Source: Actinophytocola sp035995025 (GTDB lineage: Bacteria > Actinomycetota > Actinomycetes > Mycobacteriales > Pseudonocardiaceae). Taken from it: a DNA stretch of 64,000 nt. Under the pieces are notes generated by a model. That model ran no database searches. It was not told the origin of the DNA and saw nothing but the letters and a program-made list of their open reading frames with translations. A program made the position numbers and the translations under genes. The DNA lies in the NCBI GenBank assembly GCA_035995025.1, contig DASYKY010000124.1, positions 1 to 64,000 of the forward strand, in the 5' to 3' direction. This document shows positions 43,805 through 52,157 of this stretch, piece by piece; positions within the stretch are counted from its first letter, which is position 1; every line of letters starts with the position of its first letter.

Positions 43805-45538
43805 TTACGCAGCCGTACGCGTCCAGGTCGCCGCATCGGCGAACGGACCAGCGAGCGGTGGGCCGACGGACACACCCGACACCTCCGGGCGGACGGCGAG
43901 GGTGTCCGCCTCCTGGAACAACGGCACCGACACGGCGGCCTGCCAGAGCGCCGGCTCGACCGCGGCGAGGGCGTCGGTCACCGAGAGCGCACCCGTCAGG
44001 GCCGCGTTCATGGTCACCTGCAGCCCGGCGTCGCAGTAACCGAGCGGGTTCGCCGCGACCGGCGCCTCGTCCGGCGCGCTGCCGGGCACGCAGCCGAAGT
44101 TCGTCGCGAGCGTCGTCGCGTCGTCGCCGCCCGCGGGCTGGGCGATGACCGCGATGTCGAAGTCGTCGCCGGCGTCCTGGCCGTCGCCGCCCCCGTCGGA
44201 GCCCTGCCCGGACTCGCCCGCGTAGAGCCGGCCGTAGAGCTGGTTCGCCTGCGGGGTGACGGTCTTGGCCGGGATGCCGGCCGCGGTGAGCTGGCGGGCG
44301 GCCTCGGTGGCGATCCGCTGGTCCGCATCCCGCTCCCGCGGCGCGGCGACGACGAGGCGCAGCGGCTTGCCCGCCTTCACCCATCCGGCGGCGGTGCGCG
44401 TGTAGCCGGCCTCGGTGAGCAGCGTGCGCGCCGCGGTCGTGTCCGGGCGGGCCGCGGTCGCGACGCCGGATCCGGTTGGGACGGTCGGCCGGTAGCCCGG
44501 CACGCTCGGCGCCAGCACCTGGGCGTCCGCCTTGAGCGCCGCGGCCGGTCCGTTGCCGGTGCCGACGGTGATCAGCTGGTCCCGGTCGAGCAGCGCCATG
44601 ATCGCCTGGCGGACCGCGACGTCGGCGAGCTGCGGGCGGTCCGGGCGCAGCGCGAGCGTGGTGACCGTCGGCCGCGGCACGGTCTTCGCGGTGAGCACCG
44701 GGCTGAGGTCCTTGAGCAGGTTCGTGCCGACCGAGTCCGTACGGGACAGCGCCAGCTGGTCGTGGCCGGCCTCCAGCGCCTCCACGACACCGGTCTGGTC
44801 GGCCCGGCGCAGCACGATGCGGTCCAATGTGGCCGGTTCGCCCCAGTACCGGTCGTTGCGCTCGAGCACGACCTCGCCGCGGTCGGTGTCCAGGGTCTTC
44901 AGCGCGTACGGGCCCGCGGTGGCCGGGTAGTTGTTCTGCAGCGCGCCGTTCCAGCCGCCGGGGGCGTCCTTGAGGATGTGCGCGGGCAGCAGGTCGGCGA
45001 ACAGCTCGCGCCAGCCGGGGTAGGGCTTGCCGAACACGACCTCGACGACCTTGCCCGCGTCGCGCGCCTTGATGTCGGAGATGAGCCGGTAGCCGGCCGC
45101 GTCGATCGCGCCCGGGTTGCCGGTGATCTGCTGCCAGAGGTAGACGAAGTCCTCGGCGGCCACCGGCGCGGCGTCCGACCACGACGCGTCCGAGCGGATC
45201 TCGTAGGTGACCGTGTAGGGGTCGGCGCTGGTCACGCTCGCGGACGTCATCACCGTGCGGTCGAGCTGCGGGACGCCGTCCGGGCCGGGCCGGAACACCG
45301 AGGGCAGCAGCACGTTGGCGAGCGCGGTGGTGACGGCGGACTGGTCGGCGACGTCGTGCGGGTTGTAACCGCCCGCGATGTTGCTGACGCCGACGACGAC
45401 CTCGCCCGTGTCGACCTTGTCGGGTACCGGGCTGGTGACCGGGGCGTCGACGTAGCGGGGCGCCGGCGTGCAGGCGGCGAGCGTCAGCACCGCCGCGGCT
45501 GCGATCAGTCCCGTGCGCCACGCGCCCTGCCGTGCCAC
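43805..45538 (-). CDS. lpqW: LpqW-like substrate-binding-type lipoprotein
   Basis: From GTG 45538 (GGGAGG nine bases upstream) the product is 577 residues with a lipoprotein signal ending LTLAACTPAP. It has an SBP family 5 fold: SNIAGGYNPHDVADQSAVT, TYEIRSDASWSDAAPVAAEDFVYLW, and DVAVRQAIMALLDRDQLI. A longer ORF start would add ~70 unconserved residues. Its place next to typA and upstream of mshB matches LpqW (Rv1166), which controls lipoarabinomannan/PIM synthesis in mycobacteria rather than transport. A Gly/Asp-rich loop (GSDGGGDGQDAGDD) is unusual. The role here is inferred from synteny. Confidence 0.82.
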   Translation of the reverse strand: MARQGAWRTGLIAAAAVLTLAACTPAPRYVDAPVTSPVPDKVDTGEVVVGVSNIAGGYNPHDVADQSAVTTALANVLLPSVFRPGPDGVPQLDRTVMTSASVTSADPYTVTYEIRSDASWSDAAPVAAEDFVYLWQQITGNPGAIDAAGYRLISDIKARDAGKVVEVVFGKPYPGWRELFADLLPAHILKDAPGGWNGALQNNYPATAGPYALKTLDTDRGEVVLERNDRYWGEPATLDRIVLRRADQTGVVEALEAGHDQLALSRTDSVGTNLLKDLSPVLTAKTVPRPTVTTLALRPDRPQLADVAVRQAIMALLDRDQLITVGTGNGPAAALKADAQVLAPSVPGYRPTVPTGSGVATAARPDTTAARTLLTEAGYTRTAAGWVKAGKPLRLVVAAPRERDADQRIATEAARQLTAAGIPAKTVTPQANQLYGRLYAGESGQGSDGGGDGQDAGDDFDIAVIAQPAGGDDATTLATNFGCVPGSAPDEAPVAANPLGYCDAGLQVTMNAALTGALSVTDALAAVEPALWQAAVSVPLFQEADTLAVRPEVSGVSVGPPLAGPFADAATWTRTAA

Positions 45539-45657
45539 GCCGGTCCACCTCCCCTCGAGCAACCGGTGCCTGGTGACCCTGCCAGACGTCCCCGACAGCC
45601 GTTCGGGCGGCCAGGTTCCCCCGATCTGGTGACGCCCGGCCGCGCCCGGTGGTTCCC

Positions 45658-47589
45658 CTAGGCGTCCCGCGACTTCGCCCGGGCGCGCTCGCGGGCCCGC
45701 TGCACACTGTCCAGGATCAGCTTGCGGATGCGCACCACATTTGGCGCCACCTCGACGCACTCGTCGGCCGCGCAGAACTCCAGGGCCTCCTCGAGCACCA
45801 GCCTGCGCGGCCGGGCGAGCCGTTCGAGCTCGTCGCCGGTGGAGGAGCGCATGTTCGTCAGCTTCTTCTCACGGGTCACGTTGACGTCGAGGTCCTCGGC
45901 GCGCGGGTTCTCCCCGACGACCATCCCCTGGTAGACCTCCGCGCCCGGGTCGACGAAGAACGAGCCGCGGTCGGCCAGCTGCAGCATCGCGTAGCCGGTG
46001 ACCGAGCCGGACCGGTCGGCGACCAGCGAGCCGGAGTGCCGGCCGCGAATGTGGCCCGCCCACGGGAAGTAGCCCTCGAAGATCGCGTTGGCGATGCCGG
46101 TGCCGCGGGTCTCGGTGAGGAAGTCGGTGCGGAAGCCGATGAGGCCGCGGGACGGGACCACGTACTCGACCTTGACCCGGCCGGTGCCGTGCCCGCCCAT
46201 GTGCTCGAGGCGGCCCTTGCGCGCGGCGAGGAGCTGGGTGATCGAGCCGAGGTACTCCTCGGGCGCGTCCACGGTCAGCCGCTCGAACGGCTCGCACAGG
46301 TTGCCGTCGACGGTGCGGGTGACCACCTCGGGGCGGCCGACGGTCAGCTCGAAGCCCTCGCGGCGCATGGTCTCCACGAGGATGGCCAGTGCGAGCTCGC
46401 CGCGGCCCTGGACCTCCCAGGTATCCGGCCGCGCGGTCTGCAGGACACGCACGGAGACGTTGCCGACGAGCTCGGAGTCGAGGCGGTTCTTCAGCAGCCG
46501 CGCGGTGACCTTCGAGCCGCCGCCCCGGCCGGCCAGCGGCGAGGTGTTGACGCCGATGGTCACGGCGATGGCCGGCTCGTCGACGCTGATGCGCGGCAGC
46601 GGGCGCGGGTCGTCGGGGTCGGCGAGCGTGTCGCCGATGGTGATCTCCGGGATGCCGGCGATGGCCACGATGTCGCCCGCCTCGGCGTGGGTGGCGGACA
46701 CCCTTTCGAGGGCCTCGGTGAGCAGCAGCTCGGTGATGCGGACTTCTCTGACGCTGCCGTCGGCGCGGCACCAGCCGACGGTCTGGCCCTTGCGCATCCG
46801 GCCGGCGTGGATGCGGCAGAGCGCGATGCGGCCGAGGAAGCTGGACGCGTCGAGGTTCGTGACCAGCGCACGCAGCGGCGCGTCGGCGTCGCCCGCGGGC
46901 GGCGGGACGTGCTCGAGCAGCGTGTCGAACAGCGGGTCGAGGTTGGCGCTGTCCGGCATCCCGCCGTCGGCGGGCGCCTTGAGGCTCGCCCGGCCGGCGC
47001 GGGCGGACGCGTAGATGACCGGCAGGTCGAGGATGCCCGTGCTGTCGAAGCTGTCGACCTCGTCCAGCTCGGTGGCGAGGTCCAGCAGCAGGTCGTGGGT
47101 CTCGGCGACGACCTCCGCGATACGGGCGTCGGAGCGGTCGACCTTGTTGACGACGAGGACGACCGGCAGGCCCGCGGCGAGCGTCTTGCGCAGCACGAAG
47201 CGGGTCTGTGGCAGCGGGCCCTCGCTGGCGTCGACGAGGAGCAGGACACCGTCGACCATCGACAGCCCGCGCTCCACCTCGCCGCCGAAGTCCGCGTGGC
47301 CCGGGGTGTCGACCACGTTGATGGTGATCGGGCCGTCCGGCGTCTTGCGGTGCACGGCGGTGTTCTTGGCGAGGATCGTGATGCCCTTCTCGCGCTCGAG
47401 CTCGCCGGAGTCCATCACGCGGTCCACGGGTTCGGCGCGCGCGGAGAACGCGCCTGACTGGCGCAGCATCGCGTCGACCAGCGTCGTCTTGCCGTGGTCG
47501 ACGTGCGCGACGATCGCGACGTTGCGGAGGTCGGTCCTGGCGATCGCAGGCGCATCGGTGGCAGGCACGCGCGGGTGCTCCTGATTCAT
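45658..47589 (-). CDS. typA: TypA/BipA ribosome-binding GTPase
   Basis: The 643-residue translational GTPase has G1 AHVDHGKTTL, G2 region EREKGITILAKNTAV, G3 DTPGHADFGGEVER and G4 NKVDRSD. It has EF-G-like domains III and V and a TypA-specific C-terminus (LEFCAADECVEVAPNVVRIRKLIL). TypA acts in ribosome assembly and stress growth. ATG 47589 is the start; upstream starts in the ORF lead into the iron-box region. A translation-type gene opposite the small iron-box gene suggests that the box serves the plus strand. Confidence 0.95.
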   Translation of the reverse strand: MNQEHPRVPATDAPAIARTDLRNVAIVAHVDHGKTTLVDAMLRQSGAFSARAEPVDRVMDSGELEREKGITILAKNTAVHRKTPDGPITINVVDTPGHADFGGEVERGLSMVDGVLLLVDASEGPLPQTRFVLRKTLAAGLPVVLVVNKVDRSDARIAEVVAETHDLLLDLATELDEVDSFDSTGILDLPVIYASARAGRASLKAPADGGMPDSANLDPLFDTLLEHVPPPAGDADAPLRALVTNLDASSFLGRIALCRIHAGRMRKGQTVGWCRADGSVREVRITELLLTEALERVSATHAEAGDIVAIAGIPEITIGDTLADPDDPRPLPRISVDEPAIAVTIGVNTSPLAGRGGGSKVTARLLKNRLDSELVGNVSVRVLQTARPDTWEVQGRGELALAILVETMRREGFELTVGRPEVVTRTVDGNLCEPFERLTVDAPEEYLGSITQLLAARKGRLEHMGGHGTGRVKVEYVVPSRGLIGFRTDFLTETRGTGIANAIFEGYFPWAGHIRGRHSGSLVADRSGSVTGYAMLQLADRGSFFVDPGAEVYQGMVVGENPRAEDLDVNVTREKKLTNMRSSTGDELERLARPRRLVLEEALEFCAADECVEVAPNVVRIRKLILDSVQRARERARAKSRDA

Positions 47590-47671
47590 GGTGTGGCGTT
47601 CGTTGGCTCGCACGCGGAGATAAGGGCCCGCGGCACTACCCAGGATAGCGCCGGGGGCTGGCGCACCGGGC

Positions 47672-47690
47672 AAAGATTAGCCTAGCCTAA
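47672..47690 (+). promoter_or_regulatory. Iron-box (IdeR/DtxR-type) candidate
   Basis: The 19 bases AAAGATTAGCCTAGCCTAA, read on the minus strand, match 15 of 19 positions of the IdeR/DtxR consensus TTAGGTTAGGCTAACCTAA. It ends 28 bases before the start of the Cys-rich small gene, where it would cover its promoter. Confidence 0.7.
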
Positions 47691-47718
47691 GTGGTCCTCG
47701 AGTCGCTGGAGTCCCGGG

Positions 47719-47880
47719 TTGGCTAAGAAGAAGGCCCCGAAGAGCCCCGCACACACTGTGCGCAAGCTCATGAAGTCGGGCAAGGTCAAGAAGAAGTGCT
47801 GCCGGTCCGACGACCGGTGCAAGCGGTGTCCCGTGCTCGCGCTGCGGCGTGCGAAGGCGGAGTTCAAAGAGGCCGCCTGA
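47719..47880 (+). CDS. Small basic Cys-rich protein
   Basis: This 53-residue gene starts with TTG 47719 (GGAG seven bases upstream). The protein is very basic (AKKKAPK, KSGKVKKK) and contains a CC-x5-C-x2-C cluster, CCRSDDRCKRC, that could hold zinc or an iron-sulphur cluster. A helix of Ala/Arg/Lys ends it. I have the impression of similar short proteins in actinobacteria but recall no name. The iron box just upstream suggests expression under low iron. There is no strong terminator between it and the trpS leader. Confidence 0.7.
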   Translation: MAKKKAPKSPAHTVRKLMKSGKVKKKCCRSDDRCKRCPVLALRRAKAEFKEAA

Positions 47881-47888
47881 CCGGTAAC

Positions 47889-47945
47889 ATGACTGCCATG
47901 CGTCACCTTCTCGCCATGTGGTGGGCCGCCGACCGGCGGTCGTGA
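47889..47945 (+). CDS. Tryptophan leader peptide of trpS
   Basis: ATG 47889 (or in-frame ATG 47898) opens MTAMRHLLAMWWAADRRS, with two adjacent Trp codons at 47919-47924. It ends 15 bases before a terminator hairpin and is followed by trpS, which makes it a ribosome-mediated attenuator leader. Such leaders are known for an auxiliary TrpRS gene in Streptomyces coelicolor. Confidence 0.82.
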   Translation: MTAMRHLLAMWWAADRRS

Positions 47946-47960
47946 CGCGTTGAACTCACC

Positions 47961-47982
47961 AGGCCGCCCGCTCGGGCGGCCT
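47961..47982 (+). terminator. Attenuator terminator hairpin before trpS
   Basis: AGGCCGCCC (47961-47969) pairs with GGGCGGCCT (47974-47982). CCGCC (47926-47930) can pair with GGCGG (47935-47939), and the latter can instead pair with the first arm, so the classical 1:2, 2:3 and 3:4 switch is possible. A ribosome stalled on the Trp codons would cover segment 1 and favour the antiterminator. Confidence 0.8.
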
Positions 47983-48041
47983 TCGTCATGTCTGGGGGCT
48001 CTGCGGCCGAGCAGGCGGCACCGACCCGAAGGACTGCCACC

Positions 48042-49019
48042 ATGACCCGCTTCTCCGGCATCACCCCGTCCGGCAACGCCACCCTGGGGAACTACCTCGG
48101 TGCCATCCGGCGCTGGGCGCGTGAGGGCAGCCCGGGCGACCTCTACTTCGTCAGCGACCTGCACGGCATGACCAGCTCGTACCACCCGCAGAAGCTGCGG
48201 GCGCGGGCCCGGGAACTGCTCGCCACGCTCATCGCCGCGGGGATCGAGCCGGACCAGGTGTTCGTGCAGTCCGACCTGCTGCCGCAGCTGGGCGCGCTGA
48301 CCTGGATCCTCGAGTGCTGCTGCTCGTTCGGCGAGGCGGCCCGCATGACGCAGTTCAAGGAGAAGAGCGCCAAGCGAGAGGTCGAGGCCACCCCGGTGCG
48401 GGTCGGCCTGTTCACCTATCCCGTGCTGATGGCGTCCGACATCCTGCTGCAGGGCGCCGACGAGGTCCCGGTCGGCGAGGACCAGGCCCAGCACGTCGAG
48501 CTGGCACGCACCCTGGCCAGACGGTTCAACGGCACGTTCGGCGACGCGTTCGTCGTGCCGCGGGCCGTCACGCCGCCCGCCGCCGCGCGGGTGCGGGACC
48601 TCGCCAACCCGGCCCGCAAGATGGACAAGTCGGCGAGCGACTCGGCGGGCGTGGTGTTCGTCATGGACGAGCCGGACCTGCTGCGGCGCAAGGTGAAACG
48701 GGCCGTGACCGACGGGCTCGAGCGGCTGGAGTACCGGCCGGGTGAGCAGCCAGGGCTCGCGAACCTGCTGGAGATCCTGGCCGCGTGCACCGGCAAGCCG
48801 GTCCGCGACGTGGCGGCCGGGTTCGGCTCCTACCGGGAGCTGAAGGACACCGTGGCCGAGGCGGTGATCGACGAGCTGCGCCCGGTCCGGGAGCGGACCC
48901 GGGAGCTGCTCGCCGACCGCGCCGAGCTGGACCGGATCCGGGCGCGGGGCGCGGAGCTGGCCGCCGGGCGAGGCGCGCACCGGCTGGCCACCGCGCAACG
49001 GCTAGCCGGTGTCGGCTGA
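48042..49019 (+). CDS. trpS: Tryptophanyl-tRNA synthetase
   Basis: ATG 48042 with AAGGA upstream gives 325 residues of class Ic synthetase. The HIGH-like motif is TPSGNATLGNYLGA, tRNA/ATP-site sequences include FVSDLHGMTSSY and ADEVPVGEDQAQHVELAR, and the KMSKS-like motif is RKMDKSASDSAGVV. It charges tRNA-Trp. The KMDKS form and attenuator control recall the auxiliary, indolmycin-resistant TrpRS1 of Streptomyces; whether this cell has a second trpS cannot be seen here. It ends overlapping the convergent Nudix gene by 18 bases. Confidence 0.94.
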   Translation: MTRFSGITPSGNATLGNYLGAIRRWAREGSPGDLYFVSDLHGMTSSYHPQKLRARARELLATLIAAGIEPDQVFVQSDLLPQLGALTWILECCCSFGEAARMTQFKEKSAKREVEATPVRVGLFTYPVLMASDILLQGADEVPVGEDQAQHVELARTLARRFNGTFGDAFVVPRAVTPPAAARVRDLANPARKMDKSASDSAGVVFVMDEPDLLRRKVKRAVTDGLERLEYRPGEQPGLANLLEILAACTGKPVRDVAAGFGSYRELKDTVAEAVIDELRPVRERTRELLADRAELDRIRARGAELAAGRGAHRLATAQRLAGVG

Positions 49020-49946
49020 GCAGTCGGCCAGCAACCGCCGCAGCGCCGGCAGTAGCACGCGGTCGGCCGGCAGCCAGTCGACGCTGCCGAGCCGGCCGGT
49101 GGTCAGCCAGCGCAGCGCCTGGTGATCGTGCGGGTGCGGTACCGCGCCGGGCCCAGTCAGCCCGGCGCGGTACACCCGCAGCAGCATTCCCTTGCCCAGC
49201 GCCACGTCCGGGCCGATCGGCGCACCGACCCGCACGTCCACCCCCAGCTCCTCCAGGCACTCGCGGCGCACGGCGTCCACATCGGACTCGCCCGGCTCGA
49301 CCCGGCCGCCGGGCAGCTCCCACCGCCCGGCCACGGCGGCCGGGTACGCACGTTGCTGGGCGAGCACCGTTCTGTCGCGCACGATCGCGGTGCCCACCAC
49401 GACCCTCGCGTCGGTCAGTGTCTCGGCTCGCTCGCGGATTCGGTCCACAGTGGACGTCAGCAGGGCGAGCAGGCGGCGGCGCAGCACCATGCCCAGCGCT
49501 GCCGTCCGCGCCGCGGCGGTGGCCGTGACCAGCACCCCGGCTCCGGTCGGCGCGAGCCGGACGAGCAGCCGGACCGGCGGACCGCCGAGCGGCACCAGGA
49601 GCAGCCCGTCCACGGTGAGCTCCGCGACCCGGTACCGGCCGCCGGCCACGGTCAGCTCGTCGCCGGGCGCCAGCACGCCGTCGTCCCCGCCGCCGCTCCC
49701 GCCCGCGCCGCCGCCGCCCGCGCCGCTTCCGCCCGCGCCGCCGCTCCCGCGTTCGCTCGCGCCGCCGACCCTCGTGTCGCCGCTCGCGCCGCCGCCGCTG
49801 TCGCCGCCCGCGCGTTCGCCCGCGCCGCCGCTCCCGCCGCGGCCGCTCTTGCCGCCATCGCCCGCGAACAGCGCGCGCTCGGTCAGGGCCGCCGACACCA
49901 CCCGCGATGGCGCGTCGACCAGCAGGGTCGTCCGCAGCAGTCTCAT
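49002..49946 (-). CDS. SRPBCC-like / Nudix hydrolase fusion with Gly-rich linker
   Basis: ATG 49946 gives 314 residues. An N-terminal half resembles a split SRPBCC (START-like) domain (LLRTTLLVDAPSRVVSAALT ... VLAPGDELTVAG, RLLVRLAPTGAGVLVTATAAA). A ~60-residue Gly/Ser/Ala run, GDGGKSGRGGSGGAGERAGG and onward, interrupts it. The C-terminal Nudix domain has a complete box GRVEPGESDVDAVRRECLEELG. MutT-like proteins remove oxidised nucleotides; the substrate here is unknown. It is the last gene of the regulator operon, overlapping the kinase stop by four bases. Confidence 0.85.
   Translation of the reverse strand: MRLLRTTLLVDAPSRVVSAALTERALFAGDGGKSGRGGSGGAGERAGGDSGGGASGDTRVGGASERGSGGAGGSGAGGGGAGGSGGGDDGVLAPGDELTVAGGRYRVAELTVDGLLLVPLGGPPVRLLVRLAPTGAGVLVTATAAARTAALGMVLRRRLLALLTSTVDRIRERAETLTDARVVVGTAIVRDRTVLAQQRAYPAAVAGRWELPGGRVEPGESDVDAVRRECLEELGVDVRVGAPIGPDVALGKGMLLRVYRAGLTGPGAVPHPHDHQALRWLTTGRLGSVDWLPADRVLLPALRRLLADCSADTG
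49676..49862 (-). repeat. GCC-rich tandem repeat encoding the Gly/Ser linker
   Basis: On the plus strand the segment is made of imperfect CCGCCGCTCCCGCCCGCGCC-type units. It encodes the Gly-rich linker inside the Nudix fusion. Copy number is likely to vary between strains. Confidence 0.7.
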
Positions 49947-51292
49947 GTCTGGAGCTCCCGCCACCGCACCTGGAACCGCGCCCCGCCCTCCGGCGACTCG
50001 CCGACCTCGACCGTGCCGCCCCGCCGCCGCACCACCTCGGCCACGAGCGCCAGCCCGAGCCCCGAGCCGCCCGAGATCCGCGCGCGGTCGTCCTGCACCC
50101 GGTAGAACCGGTCGAACACCCGCGCCCGGTGCTCCTCGGCGACCCCGTGCCCGTCGTCGTCGACGACCAGCCACACCGACTTCGCCCGCGGCAGCGCGGT
50201 GACCGTGATCTTCGCCCGCGCGTGCCGGGCCGCGTTGCGCAGCAGGTTGTCCAGCACCAGGTCCACCTCCGCGGCCGCGGCGGACACCCAGCACGGCCCG
50301 CTCGGCGCGCTCACCGACACGACCGGCCCGGCGTCGCCCAGCCGCACCATCGCCTCGCGGGCGGCCGCGACCACGTCGACCGGCTCGGCCGCCGGCATTT
50401 CGCCGGCGTCCGAGCGGGCCAGCGTCAGCAGCCCTTCGACCAAAGTGGACAGTCGCTCGGACTCGTGCACCACCTCGGCCAGGACCTCGTGCGCCAGCCC
50501 GGGATCCGGGTTCGCGACCGCCACCTCGGCCTGGACCCGGATGGACGCCACCGGCGAGCGCAGCTCGTGCGCGGCGTCCCCGGTGAATCGGCGCAGCCGG
50601 TCGCTCGCGTCGTCGCGCCGGGCCAGCAGGCCGTTCAGCGCCGCCGCCAGCGAGCGCAGCTCGTCGTGCGCGCTCGGCAGCGGCAGCCGCTTGCCGGGCG
50701 GCAGCCGGGTGGCCGCGCTGCGCAGCCGCTCCACCGGGCGCAGCGACGAGCGCACCGCGAGCCACGTGGCGATGCCGACCGCCGCGGAGCCGAGCAGCGC
50801 CGCGCCCACGAGCCAGCTCAGCGCCCGCTGCTGCGCGGCGAAGTACCCGGTCAGCGTGGTGCCGACGACCACCAGCCGCTGCGTGCCGTCCGGCGCGGTG
50901 GCGACCGTGCCGAGCCAGCGTTCCGGCGGGTCCTCGTCCAGCCGCAGCACCGGCGTGCCGGCCTTGAGCGTGTCCACGTCGTCGCGGTTCAGCGGCGACG
51001 GGCCGAGGCCGTCGGTCGGCGAGCCCGCCGTGTCCAGCACCCGCGCGCGCACGCCGGCCGGGGTGTCCACCGGCGCGCCGCCCTCGTGCACATGTGTCAC
51101 CGCGGTGGCCAGGATGGACCGCAGCTGCGCGTCCGCCGAGCTGACCAGCAGCGGACCGATCAGCCTGCTCGTCTGCACGGCAAGCAGCAGAAGTACGACC
51201 AGGGTCACCGCGGTCGTGACGCTCGAGATCCGGAACCGCAGCGTCCGCCGCAGCCACAGCTGCCCCGCGATCCCCCCGAGGGCTCCGCTCAA
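49943..51292 (-). CDS. Sensor histidine kinase
   Basis: TTG 51292 overlaps the response-regulator stop (TTGA), giving 449 residues. Two helices (VTTAVTLVVLLLLAV, LVGAALLGSAAVGIATWL) flank an extracytoplasmic sensor of ~120 residues. A HAMP domain follows. The dimerisation box is DAAHELRSPVAS with the phosphorylated His (near 235), and the ATPase has NLLRNAARHA, VDDDGHGV and SGLGLALVAEV. Together with the regulator it forms an envelope-type two-component system. Confidence 0.92.
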   Translation of the reverse strand: MSGALGGIAGQLWLRRTLRFRISSVTTAVTLVVLLLLAVQTSRLIGPLLVSSADAQLRSILATAVTHVHEGGAPVDTPAGVRARVLDTAGSPTDGLGPSPLNRDDVDTLKAGTPVLRLDEDPPERWLGTVATAPDGTQRLVVVGTTLTGYFAAQQRALSWLVGAALLGSAAVGIATWLAVRSSLRPVERLRSAATRLPPGKRLPLPSAHDELRSLAAALNGLLARRDDASDRLRRFTGDAAHELRSPVASIRVQAEVAVANPDPGLAHEVLAEVVHESERLSTLVEGLLTLARSDAGEMPAAEPVDVVAAAREAMVRLGDAGPVVSVSAPSGPCWVSAAAAEVDLVLDNLLRNAARHARAKITVTALPRAKSVWLVVDDDGHGVAEEHRARVFDRFYRVQDDRARISGGSGLGLALVAEVVRRRGGTVEVGESPEGGARFQVRWRELQT

Positions 51293-52005
51293 TGGCCCCG
51301 ACCGGGTTCCAGCACCGCGTCCAGCTCGCTGCTCGACGCCACGTATCCGTGTCCTCGCACGGTACGCACGATCCCACCCGCGCCCGCGGCGTCCAACTTG
51401 CGGCGCAGGTAGCCCACGTAGACCTCGACGGCGTTGCGCGTGGCGGCCAGCTCGTCGCCCCATACGGTGCGTAAGAGCTCGTCCTTCGTGACGACCGTGC
51501 CCGCGCGGCCCACGAGCACCTCGAGCACCGCGAACTCGCGCGGCGACAGCGCGACCGCCGAACCCGCGAACCGGACCTCGCGCATCGCGCGGTCCACCAC
51601 CAGCTCGCCCACCCGCAGCCGCCGGTCGGCCCCCTCGGCGAGCCCGCGCCGCAGGACCGCGCGCACCTGCGCCACCAGCACCACGAACGAGAACGGCTTC
51701 ACCAGGTACCCGTCGGCGCCCAGGTCGAGGCCGTCGGCCTGGTCGATCTCGCCGTCCTTGGCCGACACGAGCAGCACCGGCGTGCTGATGCCCTCCGCAC
51801 GTAACTGCTGCAGGACCCGGTAGCCGGACAGACCCGGCAACATGATGTCGAGCAGGATCACGTCGAAGGCTCCGGTGCGCGCGATGTCCAGCGCGCCGGG
51901 GCCGTCCGCGGCGACGACGACCTCCATGCCCTCGGCGGAGAGGCCGCGCTGCAGCGCCCTGCGCACCCCGAGTTCGTCGTCCACAACCAGCACACGCGGT
52001 TTCAT
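51289..52005 (-). CDS. OmpR-family response regulator
   Basis: ATG 52005 (MKPRVLVVDD) gives 238 residues. The receiver has the acidic pair in VVDDE, the phosphorylation Asp in ILLDIMLPG (near 52) and the conserved Thr/Ser and Lys positions (LLVSAKD, YLVKPFS). The winged helix has REFAVLEVLVGRAGTVV and AVEVYVGYLRRKLD. An upstream ATG would only add MLGT. Four TCTCAG boxes lie just before its start, so autoregulation is likely. Confidence 0.94.
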   Translation of the reverse strand: MKPRVLVVDDELGVRRALQRGLSAEGMEVVVAADGPGALDIARTGAFDVILLDIMLPGLSGYRVLQQLRAEGISTPVLLVSAKDGEIDQADGLDLGADGYLVKPFSFVVLVAQVRAVLRRGLAEGADRRLRVGELVVDRAMREVRFAGSAVALSPREFAVLEVLVGRAGTVVTKDELLRTVWGDELAATRNAVEVYVGYLRRKLDAAGAGGIVRTVRGHGYVASSSELDAVLEPGRGH

Positions 52006-52047
52006 GGTGCCCAGCATGCCGCTACCCACCGACAGAGCGGGGGTGGC

Positions 52048-52094
52048 TCTCAGCCAACTCTCAGCTCGCGCCGTCACTCTCAGCGTCATCTCAG
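52048..52094. promoter_or_regulatory. Four TCTCAG boxes in two 11-bp pairs
   Basis: TCTCAGC begins at 52048 and 52059; TCTCAGC begins at 52078 and TCTCAG at 52089. The steps are 11, 19 and 11 bases, so each pair sits on one face of the helix, as expected for OmpR-type dimers. CTCAG-type repeats are known for MprA-like regulators. The site lies between the response regulator and the LolA-like gene. Confidence 0.75.
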
Positions 52095-52157
52095 TCGCCG
52101 TAGTGCAACCTCGAAGTCACGGGACAGGATTCCCCGGAGCTGATTGAGGGGTACGTG

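Noticed and set aside
47961..47982. Simple terminator of the Cys-rich gene
   Set aside because: The preceding Trp-codon leader and alternative pairings fit an attenuator better than plain termination, although it could do both.
49676..49862. Second CRISPR or minisatellite locus
   Set aside because: The repeat is inside an open coding frame and encodes a plausible Gly-rich linker, with no spacers.
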